The notes: generated from the sequence alone by a model not told the origin. Counted from the first letter of the stretch, positions 36,294 to 45,397 are shown. The stretch: 64,000 nt of DNA from an uncultured Prevotellaceae bacterium (GCA_902800435.1 CADCEQ010000001.1:62001-126000), one strand, 5' to 3'. Numbers and translations: made by a program.

Positions 36294-36750
36294 CTCCGTT
36301 TCCGCTTAAAAATCCTCGTTCGGGTATATTTATTATATAAGGTGGCTGCGGACTGGCGTGCAGCAGCGAGTCGTGGTTCGCTCTCAGCACACGCAGCACC
36401 TGACTCTCGCGGCAGCGCTCGGTCAGTGTGCTCGAACTCGACAGAGCCTTGTATTTGGCGTCCTTCAGCTCACGTTCCATCTTGTCAATCATAATCATGT
36501 CCTGCTGGCACTGGTAGCGGAAGGCCACGTAGACCACCGTGAAAAACACGATGAGCACCAGCGTCCAGATGTTGCGACGAACCAGGTTGGCCGACAGGAT
36601 GTCGCCGCCAAGTATCTTGCGGAGCGTAAGCGTTCCCACCGGCAGGGTGTCGTCCTCGCTCACGTTCTTCTTGATCTCCTTCAGCTTCTCCAAGGCGTTT
36701 TGCTCTTTCGCCTTGAGCTCTTCCTGGATGTCACTTTTCTCTTCTGCCAT
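36286..36750 (-). CDS. ftsL: FtsL-like divisome protein
   Basis: A 154-residue bitopic protein in the ftsL position. A cytoplasmic acidic/charged segment (residues 1-60) precedes one membrane helix (IWTLVLIVFFTVVYVAFRY), then a short periplasmic coiled coil (MIMIDKMERELKDAKYKALSSSSTL). FtsL proteins are poorly conserved, so the name rests on position and topology. The start MAEEKSDIQEEL at 36750 leaves a 4-nt gap after rsmH; a frame extension to 36771 would overlap rsmH by 17 nt. Confidence 0.85.
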   Translation of the reverse strand: MAEEKSDIQEELKAKEQNALEKLKEIKKNVSEDDTLPVGTLTLRKILGGDILSANLVRRNIWTLVLIVFFTVVYVAFRYQCQQDMIMIDKMERELKDAKYKALSSSSTLTERCRESQVLRVLRANHDSLLHASPQPPYIINIPERGFLSGNGDE

Positions 36751-36754
36751 GAAT

Positions 36755-37669
36755 TTATATTCGTTCTGCAATTCTCAACTTGGCGCTACGACTGCGCGGG
36801 TTGCGCTGCTGCTCGTCGTCGGTAGGTACGATGACCTTGTTGTTTACCGCGCGGAACGGCGACGCTGTGCGTCCGAAGAAGTCCTGCTCGACCCGCCCTT
36901 CGGCATTGCCGGCCTTCATGTAGTTCTTCACGATGCGGTCCTCCAGAGAGTGGTACGTGATGACCGACAACCGGCCACCCTTCCTCAACACCTCTGTGGC
37001 TCCGGCCAGCATCTCCTTCAGTGCCTCCAACTCGTGGTTCACTTCTATACGGAGCGCCTGGAACAGCTGAGCCGTCTCTTTCTTCTCGCGCTCTGGCCTG
37101 AGCAGGCCGCTCACTGTCTGCAACAGTTCGCCGGTGGTCGCGATGCGCTGCTGTGACCGTGCCTTCACGATGAGCGCTGCCAATCGTCGTGCCTGCTTCA
37201 ACTCTCCATAGAGATAGAAGATGTCGGCCAACTGTTGTTCGTCGTAGCCGTTGACAACGTCGGCGGCCGTCATACCGGCACGCTTGTTCATCCGCATGTC
37301 GAGGGGCGCTTCAAAACGGAAGGAGAAACCGCGCGTCTCATCGTCAAAATGGTGACTCGAAACGCCCAGGTCGGCCAACAGACCGTCGACCTCTTCAACT
37401 CCGTAGTAGCGCATCCACTGCTTGAGATACCTGAAGTTGCTCCTGACGAAAGTAAACCGCTCGTCGTCGACGATGTTCTTTTCGGCATCGGCATCCTGGT
37501 CGAAACCATAGAGATGTCCATCTGGCCCCAGGTGTTGGAGTATTTCCCTGCTGTGACCACCACCGCCAAAGGTGACGTCGACATAAATACCGTCAGGTTG
37601 GATAGCCAACCCGTCAATGCTTTCTTTCCGAAGCACTGGTACATGGTATGTCTCCGCCGTGACAATCAT
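36755..37669 (-). CDS. rsmH: 16S rRNA (cytosine-1402-N4)-methyltransferase RsmH (MraW)
   Basis: SAM-dependent rRNA methyltransferase of 304 residues. Motifs: HVPVLRKESIDGL at the start, SAM loop YVDVTFGGGGHSREIL (about 30-45), GLLADLGVSSHHFDDETRGFSF and LDMRMNKRAG (about 115-130), RLSVITYHSLEDRIVKN near 235. It abuts mraZ with no gap. Confidence 0.98.
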   Translation of the reverse strand: MIVTAETYHVPVLRKESIDGLAIQPDGIYVDVTFGGGGHSREILQHLGPDGHLYGFDQDADAEKNIVDDERFTFVRSNFRYLKQWMRYYGVEEVDGLLADLGVSSHHFDDETRGFSFRFEAPLDMRMNKRAGMTAADVVNGYDEQQLADIFYLYGELKQARRLAALIVKARSQQRIATTGELLQTVSGLLRPEREKKETAQLFQALRIEVNHELEALKEMLAGATEVLRKGGRLSVITYHSLEDRIVKNYMKAGNAEGRVEQDFFGRTASPFRAVNNKVIVPTDDEQQRNPRSRSAKLRIAERI

Positions 37670-38140
37670 CTATTCAGTATCTCTCTGCAGGAGAGTCTCC
37701 TGCCCCATAATGTTTTCGAGCGCCTTGCCAAATTCTTCACTGCTCATCTTTGTGGCCTCTACCTTATCGTTTGCCCAAATCTCGATGGTGTCGTCCATAC
37801 CTATGAACTTGACGTCCTGCTGAATGCCCGCCATCTGGAGATAACGCTTGGGAATAAGGAACCGGCCATTGCCGTCGAGTGTCACGAGTTCTACTTCAGA
37901 GACAAACTGACGGAAGATTTGCTGATGCTGGGCATTATACCTGTTCAGCCTTCTGCGGAGCGTGTCCTGCTGCTCATTCCATACGCTTTCAGGATACAGC
38001 ACAAGACAAGGCTGGAAAATGTCTTTCCGCAGTATCAGCGTTTCGCTGCCCGATGCCTGTAGCACCTTGCGGAAAACGGCTGGCAGAAAGGCTCTTCCCT
38101 TTACATCAGTCTTGGCTTCTATGTTACCTAAAAAGCGCAT
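37670..38140 (-). CDS. mraZ: Transcriptional regulator MraZ
   Basis: First gene of the dcw cluster; 156 residues made of two SpoVT/AbrB-like half-domains (MRFLGNIEAKTDVKGRAFLPAVFRKVL and EVELVTLDGNGRFLIPKRYLQMAGI). MraZ rings bind repeated TGGG boxes and repress their own operon. Such boxes are visible immediately upstream (38182-38211). Confidence 0.97.
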   Translation of the reverse strand: MRFLGNIEAKTDVKGRAFLPAVFRKVLQASGSETLILRKDIFQPCLVLYPESVWNEQQDTLRRRLNRYNAQHQQIFRQFVSEVELVTLDGNGRFLIPKRYLQMAGIQQDVKFIGMDDTIEIWANDKVEATKMSSEEFGKALENIMGQETLLQRDTE

Positions 38141-38168
38141 ATATATATTAATGTGAAGAATTCAGCCA

Positions 38169-38176
38169 CAAAGTTA
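38169..38176 (-). promoter_or_regulatory. -7 box of the dcw operon
   Basis: TAACTTTG on the minus strand, 28 nt before the mraZ ATG. Confidence 0.65.
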
Positions 38177-38181
38177 CACAT

Positions 38182-38211
38182 TTTCCCCCACATTCCACCA
38201 CTTTACCCCAC
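38182..38211 (-). promoter_or_regulatory. MraZ operator: three 10-bp direct repeats
   Basis: On the minus strand the sequence reads GTGGGGTAAA, GTGGTGGAAT, GTGGGGGAAA: three GTGG(G/T) boxes at an exact 10-bp period, the arrangement known for MraZ binding. They lie just upstream of the -7 box, over the -33 region, so binding would block the promoter. Confidence 0.82.
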
Positions 38212-38332
38212 TTTTTTTTGAATTTAACATCTTTTTATTGATTTTGGGCGGTTTTGTCTCACGGAATCAGACAATCTTAAGCGAGTTTTGCACTTTTTCG
38301 CGAAAAATGTGTCATTTTTCAAAGAAATATGT

Positions 38333-38340
38333 TACTTTTG
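38333..38340 (+). promoter_or_regulatory. -7 box of the glycine-lipid acyltransferase operon
   Basis: TACTTTTG (TA-CT-TTTG), 29 nt before the ATG at 38370. Confidence 0.5.
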
Positions 38341-38369
38341 CAACTTGATTGAAAGCTATCACTAAAAAA

Positions 38370-39224
38370 ATGGTTACGGTAACTGAGAAAACAGTCGACA
38401 TTGATAACATTCTGAAATCAAAGTTGGGAAGCAAGGCCAAGTTTTTGCCTCGCCCGCTGGTTTCTTGGCTCAAGCGCATTGTCCATCAGGATCAGGTGAA
38501 TGCCTATCTGTGGGAGAGCCGCCACCTTGTGGGTACCGAATGGCTTGAAGAATGTGTCAGATACCTGGATGCCACGCTCGACATCGTGGGCGAGGAGAAC
38601 CTGCCTGACAAAAACGACGGGCGGCTCTATACCTTCGTCTCTAACCACCCCTTGGGCGGTGAGGACGGCGTGGCTCTCGGCGCCATCATCGGCCGCCACT
38701 ACGACGGACGCTTCCGTTACCTCGTCAACGACCTGCTGATGAACCTTCCCGGACTGGCACCGCTCTGCATACCCATCAACAAGACCGGCAAGCAGGGGCG
38801 CGACTTCCCGAAGATGGTAGAGGCCGGTTTCCAGAGCGACAACCACATGCTTATGTTCCCCGCCGGTCTGTGCTCACGCCGAAAGAACGGCGAGGTGCGC
38901 GACATCGACTGGAAAAAGACGTTCATTGCCAAGAGCGTAGAATACAAGCGCGACGTCGTGCCCATCCATTTCAGCGGCCAGAACTCCAATCGCTTCTACC
39001 GGTTGGCAAACTTCTCTGACCGTTTCCTGCCATTCAACTTCGCCATGCTGTTTTTAGTTGATGAAATGTATAAAAACGTGCATAAAACCTTCCGCGTCAC
39101 CATCGGCAAGCCCATCCCCTGGCAGACCTTCGACCATAGCCGTAAGCCTGCTGAGTGGGCCCAATGGGTCAAAGACCGCGTCTACGAGCTCGGCCTTGGC
39201 AGCACGTCAGAGAAAGAACAGTAA
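38370..39224 (+). CDS. glsA: PlsC-like O-acyltransferase, probable glycine-lipid synthase GlsA
   Basis: Membrane-associated 1-acylglycerol-phosphate-acyltransferase-type enzyme, 284 residues. The acyltransferase site is TFVSNHPLGGEDGVALG (His-x5-Asp form, about 90-106), followed by LLMNLPGLAPLCIPINKTGKQ and the substrate motif MFPAGLCSRRKNGEV (about 170). Together with the GNAT-like gene 39 nt downstream it matches the GlsA/GlsB pair that makes N-acyl and N-acyl-O-acyl glycine lipids in Bacteroides thetaiotaomicron, though there glsB comes first. The start was set at the ATG at 38370 (MVTVTEKTVDIDNIL); an upstream TTG at 38349 is unlikely. Confidence 0.82.
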   Translation: MVTVTEKTVDIDNILKSKLGSKAKFLPRPLVSWLKRIVHQDQVNAYLWESRHLVGTEWLEECVRYLDATLDIVGEENLPDKNDGRLYTFVSNHPLGGEDGVALGAIIGRHYDGRFRYLVNDLLMNLPGLAPLCIPINKTGKQGRDFPKMVEAGFQSDNHMLMFPAGLCSRRKNGEVRDIDWKKTFIAKSVEYKRDVVPIHFSGQNSNRFYRLANFSDRFLPFNFAMLFLVDEMYKNVHKTFRVTIGKPIPWQTFDHSRKPAEWAQWVKDRVYELGLGSTSEKEQ

Positions 39225-39263
39225 TACAAACCAAGAATAACTCTCGCAAAAACTGAAACCCCA

Positions 39264-40265
39264 ATGGAACAACCCATTATCGCCCCCATCCCCAAGGAAG
39301 TGCTCCGCAGCGAACTGACACCCGACCACCAGCTACGCATGACCAACAAGAGCAACAACGAAATCTACATCGTCACCGCTCATAACGCACCCAACGTGAT
39401 GCGCGAGATAGGCCGACTGCGCGAGATTGTGTTTCGCGAAGCCGGAGGAGGAACGGGCAAAGAAACCGACATCGACGAGTTCGACATCTGCGAGAACTGC
39501 TACAAGCAGCTCATCGTCTGGAATCCCGAGCAACAGGAGATTATAGGCGGCTACCGCTATCTTGCCGGCACCGACTGGGAACTCGACGCCAACGGGCAGC
39601 CCATCCTGGCCACCAGCCACATGTTCCATTTCAGCGAGAAATTCCTCAAGGAGTACATGCCCTACACCATCGAGCTGGGCCGCTCGTTCGTCAGCCTGCC
39701 CTACCAGAGCTCGCGCATGGGAGCCAAGAGCCTCTTTGCGCTCGACAACCTCTGGGACGGACTGGGCGCGCTCACCGTCATCAAGCCCAACGTGAAATAC
39801 TTCTTCGGCAAGATGACCATGTACCCCTCCTATATCCGCAAGGGGCGCGACATGATTCTCTACTTCCTCAAGAAGTATTTCGACGACAAGGAAAAGCTGA
39901 TTTTGCCGATGAAACCGCTGAAAATTGAATCAGACCCCGCAGAGCTCGAACAGCTTTTCTCAGGCAATAGCTTTAACGAGGACTACCGCATCCTGAACCG
40001 CGAAATCAGGAAGTTAGGCTACAACATTCCACCATTGGTAAACGCCTACATGAACCTCTCGCCGACGATGAAACTCTTCGGCACCGCCATCAACTACGGC
40101 TTTGGCGACGTCGAAGAGACTGGCATCCTGATAGCCATGGAGGAAATATTCGAGCAGAAGCGCGTGCGCCACATCGACTCCTTCATCCGCCAGCACCCCG
40201 ACGCCCTACAGATTACCAGCGGCGCCAACAAGATTATCTATTCCACCACTTCCAAATCAGAATAG
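39264..40265 (+). CDS. glsB: GNAT-like N-acyltransferase, probable glycine N-acyltransferase GlsB
   Basis: A 333-residue acyl-ACP-dependent acyltransferase of the OlsB/hemolysin-like GNAT group (Acetyltransf_5 type). Typical blocks are MREIGRLREIVFREAGGGTG, IDEFDICENCYKQLIVWNPE, IIGGYRYLAG, MPYTIELGRSFVSLPYQ and GLGALTVIKPNVKYFFGKMTMY. GlsB is known to N-acylate glycine to give commendamide-type lipids. It is translationally downstream of the PlsC-like partner. Its 3' end overlaps the convergent GH29 gene by 28 nt. Confidence 0.82.
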   Translation: MEQPIIAPIPKEVLRSELTPDHQLRMTNKSNNEIYIVTAHNAPNVMREIGRLREIVFREAGGGTGKETDIDEFDICENCYKQLIVWNPEQQEIIGGYRYLAGTDWELDANGQPILATSHMFHFSEKFLKEYMPYTIELGRSFVSLPYQSSRMGAKSLFALDNLWDGLGALTVIKPNVKYFFGKMTMYPSYIRKGRDMILYFLKKYFDDKEKLILPMKPLKIESDPAELEQLFSGNSFNEDYRILNREIRKLGYNIPPLVNAYMNLSPTMKLFGTAINYGFGDVEETGILIAMEEIFEQKRVRHIDSFIRQHPDALQITSGANKIIYSTTSKSE

Positions 40266-41971
40266 AAGATTCGGTTCCCTGAAGTGATACGGCTGCAGTC
40301 CAGTTTTAGCAACGAGCCTGCTGCGGGCGTACAGTTTATGGTCTGCCAAATGGGATTATTCACGATGTTCGAGAATTCGCCCTTAGCCAATACCGTCCAC
40401 GTCCGGCCGTCGTCGGGTGAGATGGACAGCGTGTAGTCGAGCGGCATACCTTCCTTGGTATCCTGCGACGGTAGGAAGCGCAGCTTTCGCACCGTCATCT
40501 GTTTGCCCAATCCGATGTACATCGATTGAACCGGACTGCCTGAACCGGGGAAGAAGATGTTGTAGTTAGACGACAGTTTCTCACCATTCTCTGGAGTATC
40601 GGCATCAATATCCGGTGCAAGGTAAGCGTTCATAGCTATAATGACTGGCGTCGCTTTTGAGTCGAGGATAGTCAGCCGTATCTGCGTGGTCTCCGTGGTG
40701 GGGAAGCAGAGAATGCGCTTGCGTCCGATGGTAGTCATGCTGCGCTGCGGCTCCTCCGAGATGATGTCGTGCAACTCAGTCCATTTACCGCCTATAAGTG
40801 CCTCGACCTTGAACTTCTTTACGCGCTGTCCCTGGCGGATGTCCTCGCCAACCATCAAACGATTGAATGCCGTGGGGCGCTTGAAGGTCAGCGTCGACAC
40901 TGTGGGTGATAGCTTACGCTTAGCCTTTAAGGGATGGTCGAAGATTTTGCGCACCATCTGATAGAAGACTGCGCCGCGAATGCTGTCTTCGGCGTGGATA
41001 AGGCCGTCCTTGTCAATGGGGAAGTTCAGCAGTAGTGTTGAGTTGCGCCCTACCGATTTATAGTACGTTTCCATCAGTTTTGACAGGCTTTTCACGTGAC
41101 CGTTCTCGCTGTCGTGATAAAACCAACCGGGACGTATCGAGGTGTTCGTCTCGCCCGGGCACCACACGTCGCCGTCCTCCACGCCGTAGTGCAGCATGGG
41201 CCATGTCACGTCGCCCGTACTGTTCAGCATACTCCAGTTGGTCTCGCCGATGTTGCCAGCCTCGGTGCCCACCCAGCGCAGGTCGCCACGGCGGTCGGCA
41301 CCGTCGTTCCAGATGACGCAATGGGGTTGCAGCTCGCGTATCATCTTATAGGTATCGCCCCATTGGTAATAGCTCAGACGGTCGATGGTCCGCGTCTCGT
41401 CGGCACCGCCGTACCAGCCGTTGCCGCCGTTGGCGCCGTCGAACCACACTTCAAAGACTTCGCCATAGTTGGTCAGCAGTTCACGCAGCTGGTTGCGGAA
41501 ATAGGTGACATACGCCGGCCGGCCGTATTCAGGATGGTTACGGTCCCACGGCGAGAGATAGACGGCGAACTTCAGCCCGTACTCGCGACAGGCGTCGGCC
41601 AGTTCGCGGACAACGTCGCCCTTGCCGTTCTTCCACGGCGTGTTCTTTACCGAATAGTCGGTGTAAGCCGACGGCCACATACAGAAGCCGCAATGGTGCT
41701 TGGCGGTGAAGATGATGCCCTTCATGCCGGCGTTCTTGCAGGTGCGCACCCACTGGCGGCAGTCGAGCTTCGACGGATTGAAGAGTTTCACATCCTCGTT
41801 GCCGTAGCCCCACTCCTGGTCGGTATAAGTGTTCAGCGAATAGTGGATGAAGGCATACATCTCCATATCCTGTAGCGCCAACTGGTGCTTGGTCGGTGTT
41901 GGAGCAGTCTGCCCGTGGGTGCCACCCAAAGCACCCACCAGGCAGCAGATAACCAATAAATGTTTCTTCAT
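40238..41971 (-). CDS. Secreted GH29 alpha-L-fucosidase with F5/8-type domain
   Basis: Exo-fucosidase of 577 residues. The signal peptide is MKKHLLVICCLVGALGGTHGQ. The GH29 barrel has FIHYSLNTYTDQEWGYGNE, GIIFTAKHHCGFCMW and EVWFDGANGGNGW, whose Asp is the expected catalytic nucleophile (near residue 195). The last about 140 residues (NIFFPGSGSPVQSMYIGLGKQ to SDLEVVE) resemble a discoidin/F5/8 carbohydrate-binding domain, as in GH29 subfamily B. The start was placed at 41971 for the signal peptide; the GTG at 42046 lies inside the upstream gene. It follows the 1126-residue gene by 4 nt. Confidence 0.92.
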   Translation of the reverse strand: MKKHLLVICCLVGALGGTHGQTAPTPTKHQLALQDMEMYAFIHYSLNTYTDQEWGYGNEDVKLFNPSKLDCRQWVRTCKNAGMKGIIFTAKHHCGFCMWPSAYTDYSVKNTPWKNGKGDVVRELADACREYGLKFAVYLSPWDRNHPEYGRPAYVTYFRNQLRELLTNYGEVFEVWFDGANGGNGWYGGADETRTIDRLSYYQWGDTYKMIRELQPHCVIWNDGADRRGDLRWVGTEAGNIGETNWSMLNSTGDVTWPMLHYGVEDGDVWCPGETNTSIRPGWFYHDSENGHVKSLSKLMETYYKSVGRNSTLLLNFPIDKDGLIHAEDSIRGAVFYQMVRKIFDHPLKAKRKLSPTVSTLTFKRPTAFNRLMVGEDIRQGQRVKKFKVEALIGGKWTELHDIISEEPQRSMTTIGRKRILCFPTTETTQIRLTILDSKATPVIIAMNAYLAPDIDADTPENGEKLSSNYNIFFPGSGSPVQSMYIGLGKQMTVRKLRFLPSQDTKEGMPLDYTLSISPDDGRTWTVLAKGEFSNIVNNPIWQTINCTPAAGSLLKLDCSRITSGNRIFYSDLEVVE

Positions 41972-41975
41972 AGTC

Positions 41976-44900
41976 TTATCTTCCGATATATTTCTTTCCA
42001 TTCCTGATATAGAGGCCGCGGACAGTTGTCGGATTGACCTTGACACCCATCAGGTTGTAAACAGATGCATCACTGGTCTCATTGTTAAGGGAACTGATGC
42101 CCGTTGCATCCAGGCTGACGCAGTAAAGACGGAAGTTGTCAAGCTTATAACGGCCGGTGCAGTCCCACCAGTTCTCCTCGTAGTTGCGGTTCATGGCCAC
42201 CTTGTTGTTATCGGTGCGAACGCCCAATGTCAGCTCCTCGTCCTTGCCGATGGTCACCTCGACAGTAAGTGTCGACATATTGCCCATATCGCCAGAGACA
42301 CCGGTATTGTTGCTGTTTACCTCATCATAGCCGGCAAATGAACGCGAGACTTCCTCTGGATGGAGTTTGTCGAGTTCCGATGCGATATAGTATTCAGGTT
42401 TGCCATAATACTGGGCTACGTTGTTGACAAGCAGGCGTTGTCCTGTCAGTCGCGAGCATCCGCCGTCGTAGGTTACGTTCATATCGACCGTCACTTTGTA
42501 GGTACCGGCTGGCAGGCCCTTGATGGTCTGGTAGAGATATGCGTCGGGCACCGGTGCCGAAAGCAGGCAATAGGAGTGGGCGCCGTCTGTGGTATATTGG
42601 TTATCCTCAATGGCCGTCCAGCTGTTGATACCGGCGTCAGTAAGTTCCTGAGCGGTATGGCACTCCTTACCTTCAACCAGCATCGACCAGCCGTAAGGCA
42701 CGGTATGGGCGGCACCGCCCACTGCCTCGTCGTTGCCGTACGTGTTCTCAAAACTGGCGTTTGTGATGAGGGTTGTCAAGTCATCGCCTGCTTTTACGCC
42801 GCCACCTAACTTAGCCTCCGAGATGAGTTTCTCTATCTGATCGATGGCTGCAGCCACACCTGCATTGTCGAGCAAGGGGTATTCGGAGTCATAGTCGGCC
42901 TTCGTTGTGTTGTAAAGAGTCTGGAGTTGTTGTCCGGCAGTTGTCTGTAAGACTGTTGCGCTATTTAGTGTCTCCTGAGCTTGGGCCAACGTGACAGCCA
43001 ACCGTTTGTATTCTTTGATACTGACTGCAGCCTGGTCAAACAGTGTGATAAGGTCATTGGCAGCACCGTTGATATCGTCGTACTTGGCCTTCTGGTTTTC
43101 CAGCTTGACCTTGCCGGCAGCCATGGCTTCCTCGATGGCTTTGCGCACCACGCCTTCCATTTTCTGTTCAAGATAGTCATTGGCCTTCGTTAGCGCATTG
43201 TTCAGGTTGTCGATAGCCTCCTTTATATTGGCACCGACATAGATGAGACGGAGGTTAGTGAAGCAATTCCAAAAACCATTCTGAGAGCAGTCGAATTCTA
43301 TCTTTAGGGTATTGTCGGTGACGGTTGTCTCTACCACATTATTATATAGTCCCAAGGCAAAGAACTTGAGTGCCGTGTTGGCATCGTTAGGTACAAAGTA
43401 GTTGGCACCCTCGTAACCCTCCTTGATGTCGGTAGGACCGCAGGCAAACACGTTTTGGATAGTTACCTCGTCACTATTGAGGCGTATTTTCGACTTCACG
43501 TTGAAGGTTGGACTTCCATCACCGTTGTTCCAGTCAGCTTCTGATTGTGCCCAGTCCCAGGAACACCACTGGAAACCCTGCACTTCAAGCCGGTAAGTAC
43601 CATTGGCAACGTTATCGAGAACCTGCTCGGCCTTCCAGTCGCCCCACCACTTCTCCATAATCTTCTTATCAGAGTCGATGCCGAAATCGTTGAGCGTAGC
43701 CTTCCAGCCACCGTTGGTATCGAAGTGTCCGTTGACTAGCAGATAAGTGACGTCGGTGCCAGCAGCAAGGACTGAGTTGGCTGCCTTGTCAATAAGGTCG
43801 GAGAGGAACGTGATAATGTCCTCTATCTGGGCATTGTCAAACGCGCGATCCTTGATTTTCTCATCGAATTCATTCTCTAACAGATAGTCGCCCAACTGAT
43901 CCATAAGTTCCGACTCACCGCCGTCAGCGAGTGTCATCTCTGCCTTAGCCAGAACGTCGGCGAGTTTGACGTATGCATCTTTGTTGGCCAGCGCACTTTC
44001 GTAATCAGCCAGAAACGTGGTGAAGAGCGCTTCTTGAGCTTCCACATCGCCTGCAGCTATCAGTTCATTGGCCTTTTTGATGTCAGCAGCAAGCACGTTG
44101 GTGTATGTCACATTTACATCTTCCATCATCGCCTGTGCGCTGGCTATGAGTTGGTTCAGACGGTCGGCAGCAGGTTTCTCGCCAAAATAATCAAGTTTGA
44201 AGTCGAGAATGATACACTGGCCGACGTTGGTGCCCTCAAACATGATGCCCACTTCGGCCTCGCCGGTACGACATTCGAACTCGACCTCCGAAAGACCTTG
44301 CCACCAGCCCGTATCGGTAAGGAGCGACTTGAACATCTTATCGCCAACTTTGGCATAGATATAGGCTCCCTTGATGGGGTCGCCCTCTTCGCCGGTATGA
44401 CGAATCCACAGGCCGTAGTTGCCCAGCCTGTACTTACCGTTCTTCAAATCCTTAAGTTCTTGATATACCTTATTGTCGCCAAAAGCGCTACCTGACCAGG
44501 AGCCGATTGTCTTATTGTCAGAATAGAAGCCTTGGCCGTCCCACTCGCCCATACCACAGAACGATGCAGGAACCATCGTCCATCCCGGCACGTCGTGACC
44601 GTCGCTTACCCAGTTTTCAGTCAGGTCGGCATTGCGCATATAGCGCTGAGTGACATCGCAAGGTCTTTCCTCCGAGGCGTTCTCGAAGCGCAACTCATTG
44701 AGATCGGCCTGCACGCTGGCAATAGCCGCATCGAATGCAGCCTTATCGGTAGCAGTGTTGTAGACATCTACCAACGATGTCACATCGTAGCCATAGCCCT
44801 GCAGCTCGGTCATTACTTGATGGAGCGCAATTTTACCGATGAAATCGGCATATTTTGTCTCGGGCAGGAAATACCAGTCGAGGGCGCCTTCGCCTGCTTT

Positions 44901-45356
44901 GATAATCGGAACAATGGTCTGCGAGGTGTATGAGACGCCTGTCCACATATCGGGGTAGGCCGTCCACGAATAGGTGGCATCGCTCTTTGAGGGACGCAAG
45001 TAGTAGGAGCCTGAGGTTTGTTTCTCAATGAACCACATGGTGCCAGCCTCGCCTTCTCCGCCGTTGCATCCCACGTAATCAAGGTCGGCATACAGGAAGC
45101 CGTCAGGACCATAGAACGTCCAGTCGCCGTTGTCATTTTTCTCCATTAGGAAGGGCGTTCCCGTTTCAGAGGGAACCGTCTGCATGCCATAGACGCCAAC
45201 GAACTTCTCGATGGAATAATTGTAAATGTAATACTTTTCACCGCTTACGGGCGAGACATCGCCAGGAACAGGTTTTTCCCACTCGGCAGCCATAGCGCAG
45301 AGGCTCGTTGCCAACAAAACTGTAATCAAGCACAGTACTTTTCTCGTTCTTTTCAT
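41976..45356 (-). CDS. Large secreted protein of unknown function, co-transcribed with the fucosidase
   Basis: A 1126-residue exported protein (signal MKRTRKVLCLITVLLATSLCAMAA) that I cannot place in a known enzyme family. Residues about 25-180 form a Trp/Tyr-rich domain (GEKYYIYNYSIEKFVGVYG, GTMWFIEKQTSGSYYLRP) like RICIN or FIG-type sugar-binding regions. Three later segments begin with an NxxFE-like start (MRNADLTENW, VNGHFDTNGGW, TNASFENTYGNDEAVGG) and look like galactose-binding beta-sandwiches. Long helical FIVAR-like linkers separate them. The end (VYNLMGVKVNPTTVRGLYIR) is the tail shared with the other secreted hydrolases. A catalytic role is possible but unproven; binding is more likely. 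Confidence 0.75.
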   Translation of the reverse strand: MKRTRKVLCLITVLLATSLCAMAAEWEKPVPGDVSPVSGEKYYIYNYSIEKFVGVYGMQTVPSETGTPFLMEKNDNGDWTFYGPDGFLYADLDYVGCNGGEGEAGTMWFIEKQTSGSYYLRPSKSDATYSWTAYPDMWTGVSYTSQTIVPIIKAGEGALDWYFLPETKYADFIGKIALHQVMTELQGYGYDVTSLVDVYNTATDKAAFDAAIASVQADLNELRFENASEERPCDVTQRYMRNADLTENWVSDGHDVPGWTMVPASFCGMGEWDGQGFYSDNKTIGSWSGSAFGDNKVYQELKDLKNGKYRLGNYGLWIRHTGEEGDPIKGAYIYAKVGDKMFKSLLTDTGWWQGLSEVEFECRTGEAEVGIMFEGTNVGQCIILDFKLDYFGEKPAADRLNQLIASAQAMMEDVNVTYTNVLAADIKKANELIAAGDVEAQEALFTTFLADYESALANKDAYVKLADVLAKAEMTLADGGESELMDQLGDYLLENEFDEKIKDRAFDNAQIEDIITFLSDLIDKAANSVLAAGTDVTYLLVNGHFDTNGGWKATLNDFGIDSDKKIMEKWWGDWKAEQVLDNVANGTYRLEVQGFQWCSWDWAQSEADWNNGDGSPTFNVKSKIRLNSDEVTIQNVFACGPTDIKEGYEGANYFVPNDANTALKFFALGLYNNVVETTVTDNTLKIEFDCSQNGFWNCFTNLRLIYVGANIKEAIDNLNNALTKANDYLEQKMEGVVRKAIEEAMAAGKVKLENQKAKYDDINGAANDLITLFDQAAVSIKEYKRLAVTLAQAQETLNSATVLQTTAGQQLQTLYNTTKADYDSEYPLLDNAGVAAAIDQIEKLISEAKLGGGVKAGDDLTTLITNASFENTYGNDEAVGGAAHTVPYGWSMLVEGKECHTAQELTDAGINSWTAIEDNQYTTDGAHSYCLLSAPVPDAYLYQTIKGLPAGTYKVTVDMNVTYDGGCSRLTGQRLLVNNVAQYYGKPEYYIASELDKLHPEEVSRSFAGYDEVNSNNTGVSGDMGNMSTLTVEVTIGKDEELTLGVRTDNNKVAMNRNYEENWWDCTGRYKLDNFRLYCVSLDATGISSLNNETSDASVYNLMGVKVNPTTVRGLYIRNGKKYIGR

Positions 45357-45389
45357 GTTTGCTAGTTTTTAGGTTTTACAATCTGGCTG

Positions 45390-45397
45390 CAAAGATA
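45390..45397 (-). promoter_or_regulatory. -7 box of the 1126-residue protein / fucosidase operon
   Basis: TATCTTTG on the minus strand, 33 nt before the start codon at 45356. Confidence 0.6.

Noticed and set aside
34206..36494. Long antisense open frame (762 codons) over ftsI
   Set aside because: A mirror of high third-position GC in ftsI; its composition is His/Val/Arg-rich with no domains. Similar antisense frames over susC, murC, ftsZ and nrdD were dropped for the same reason.
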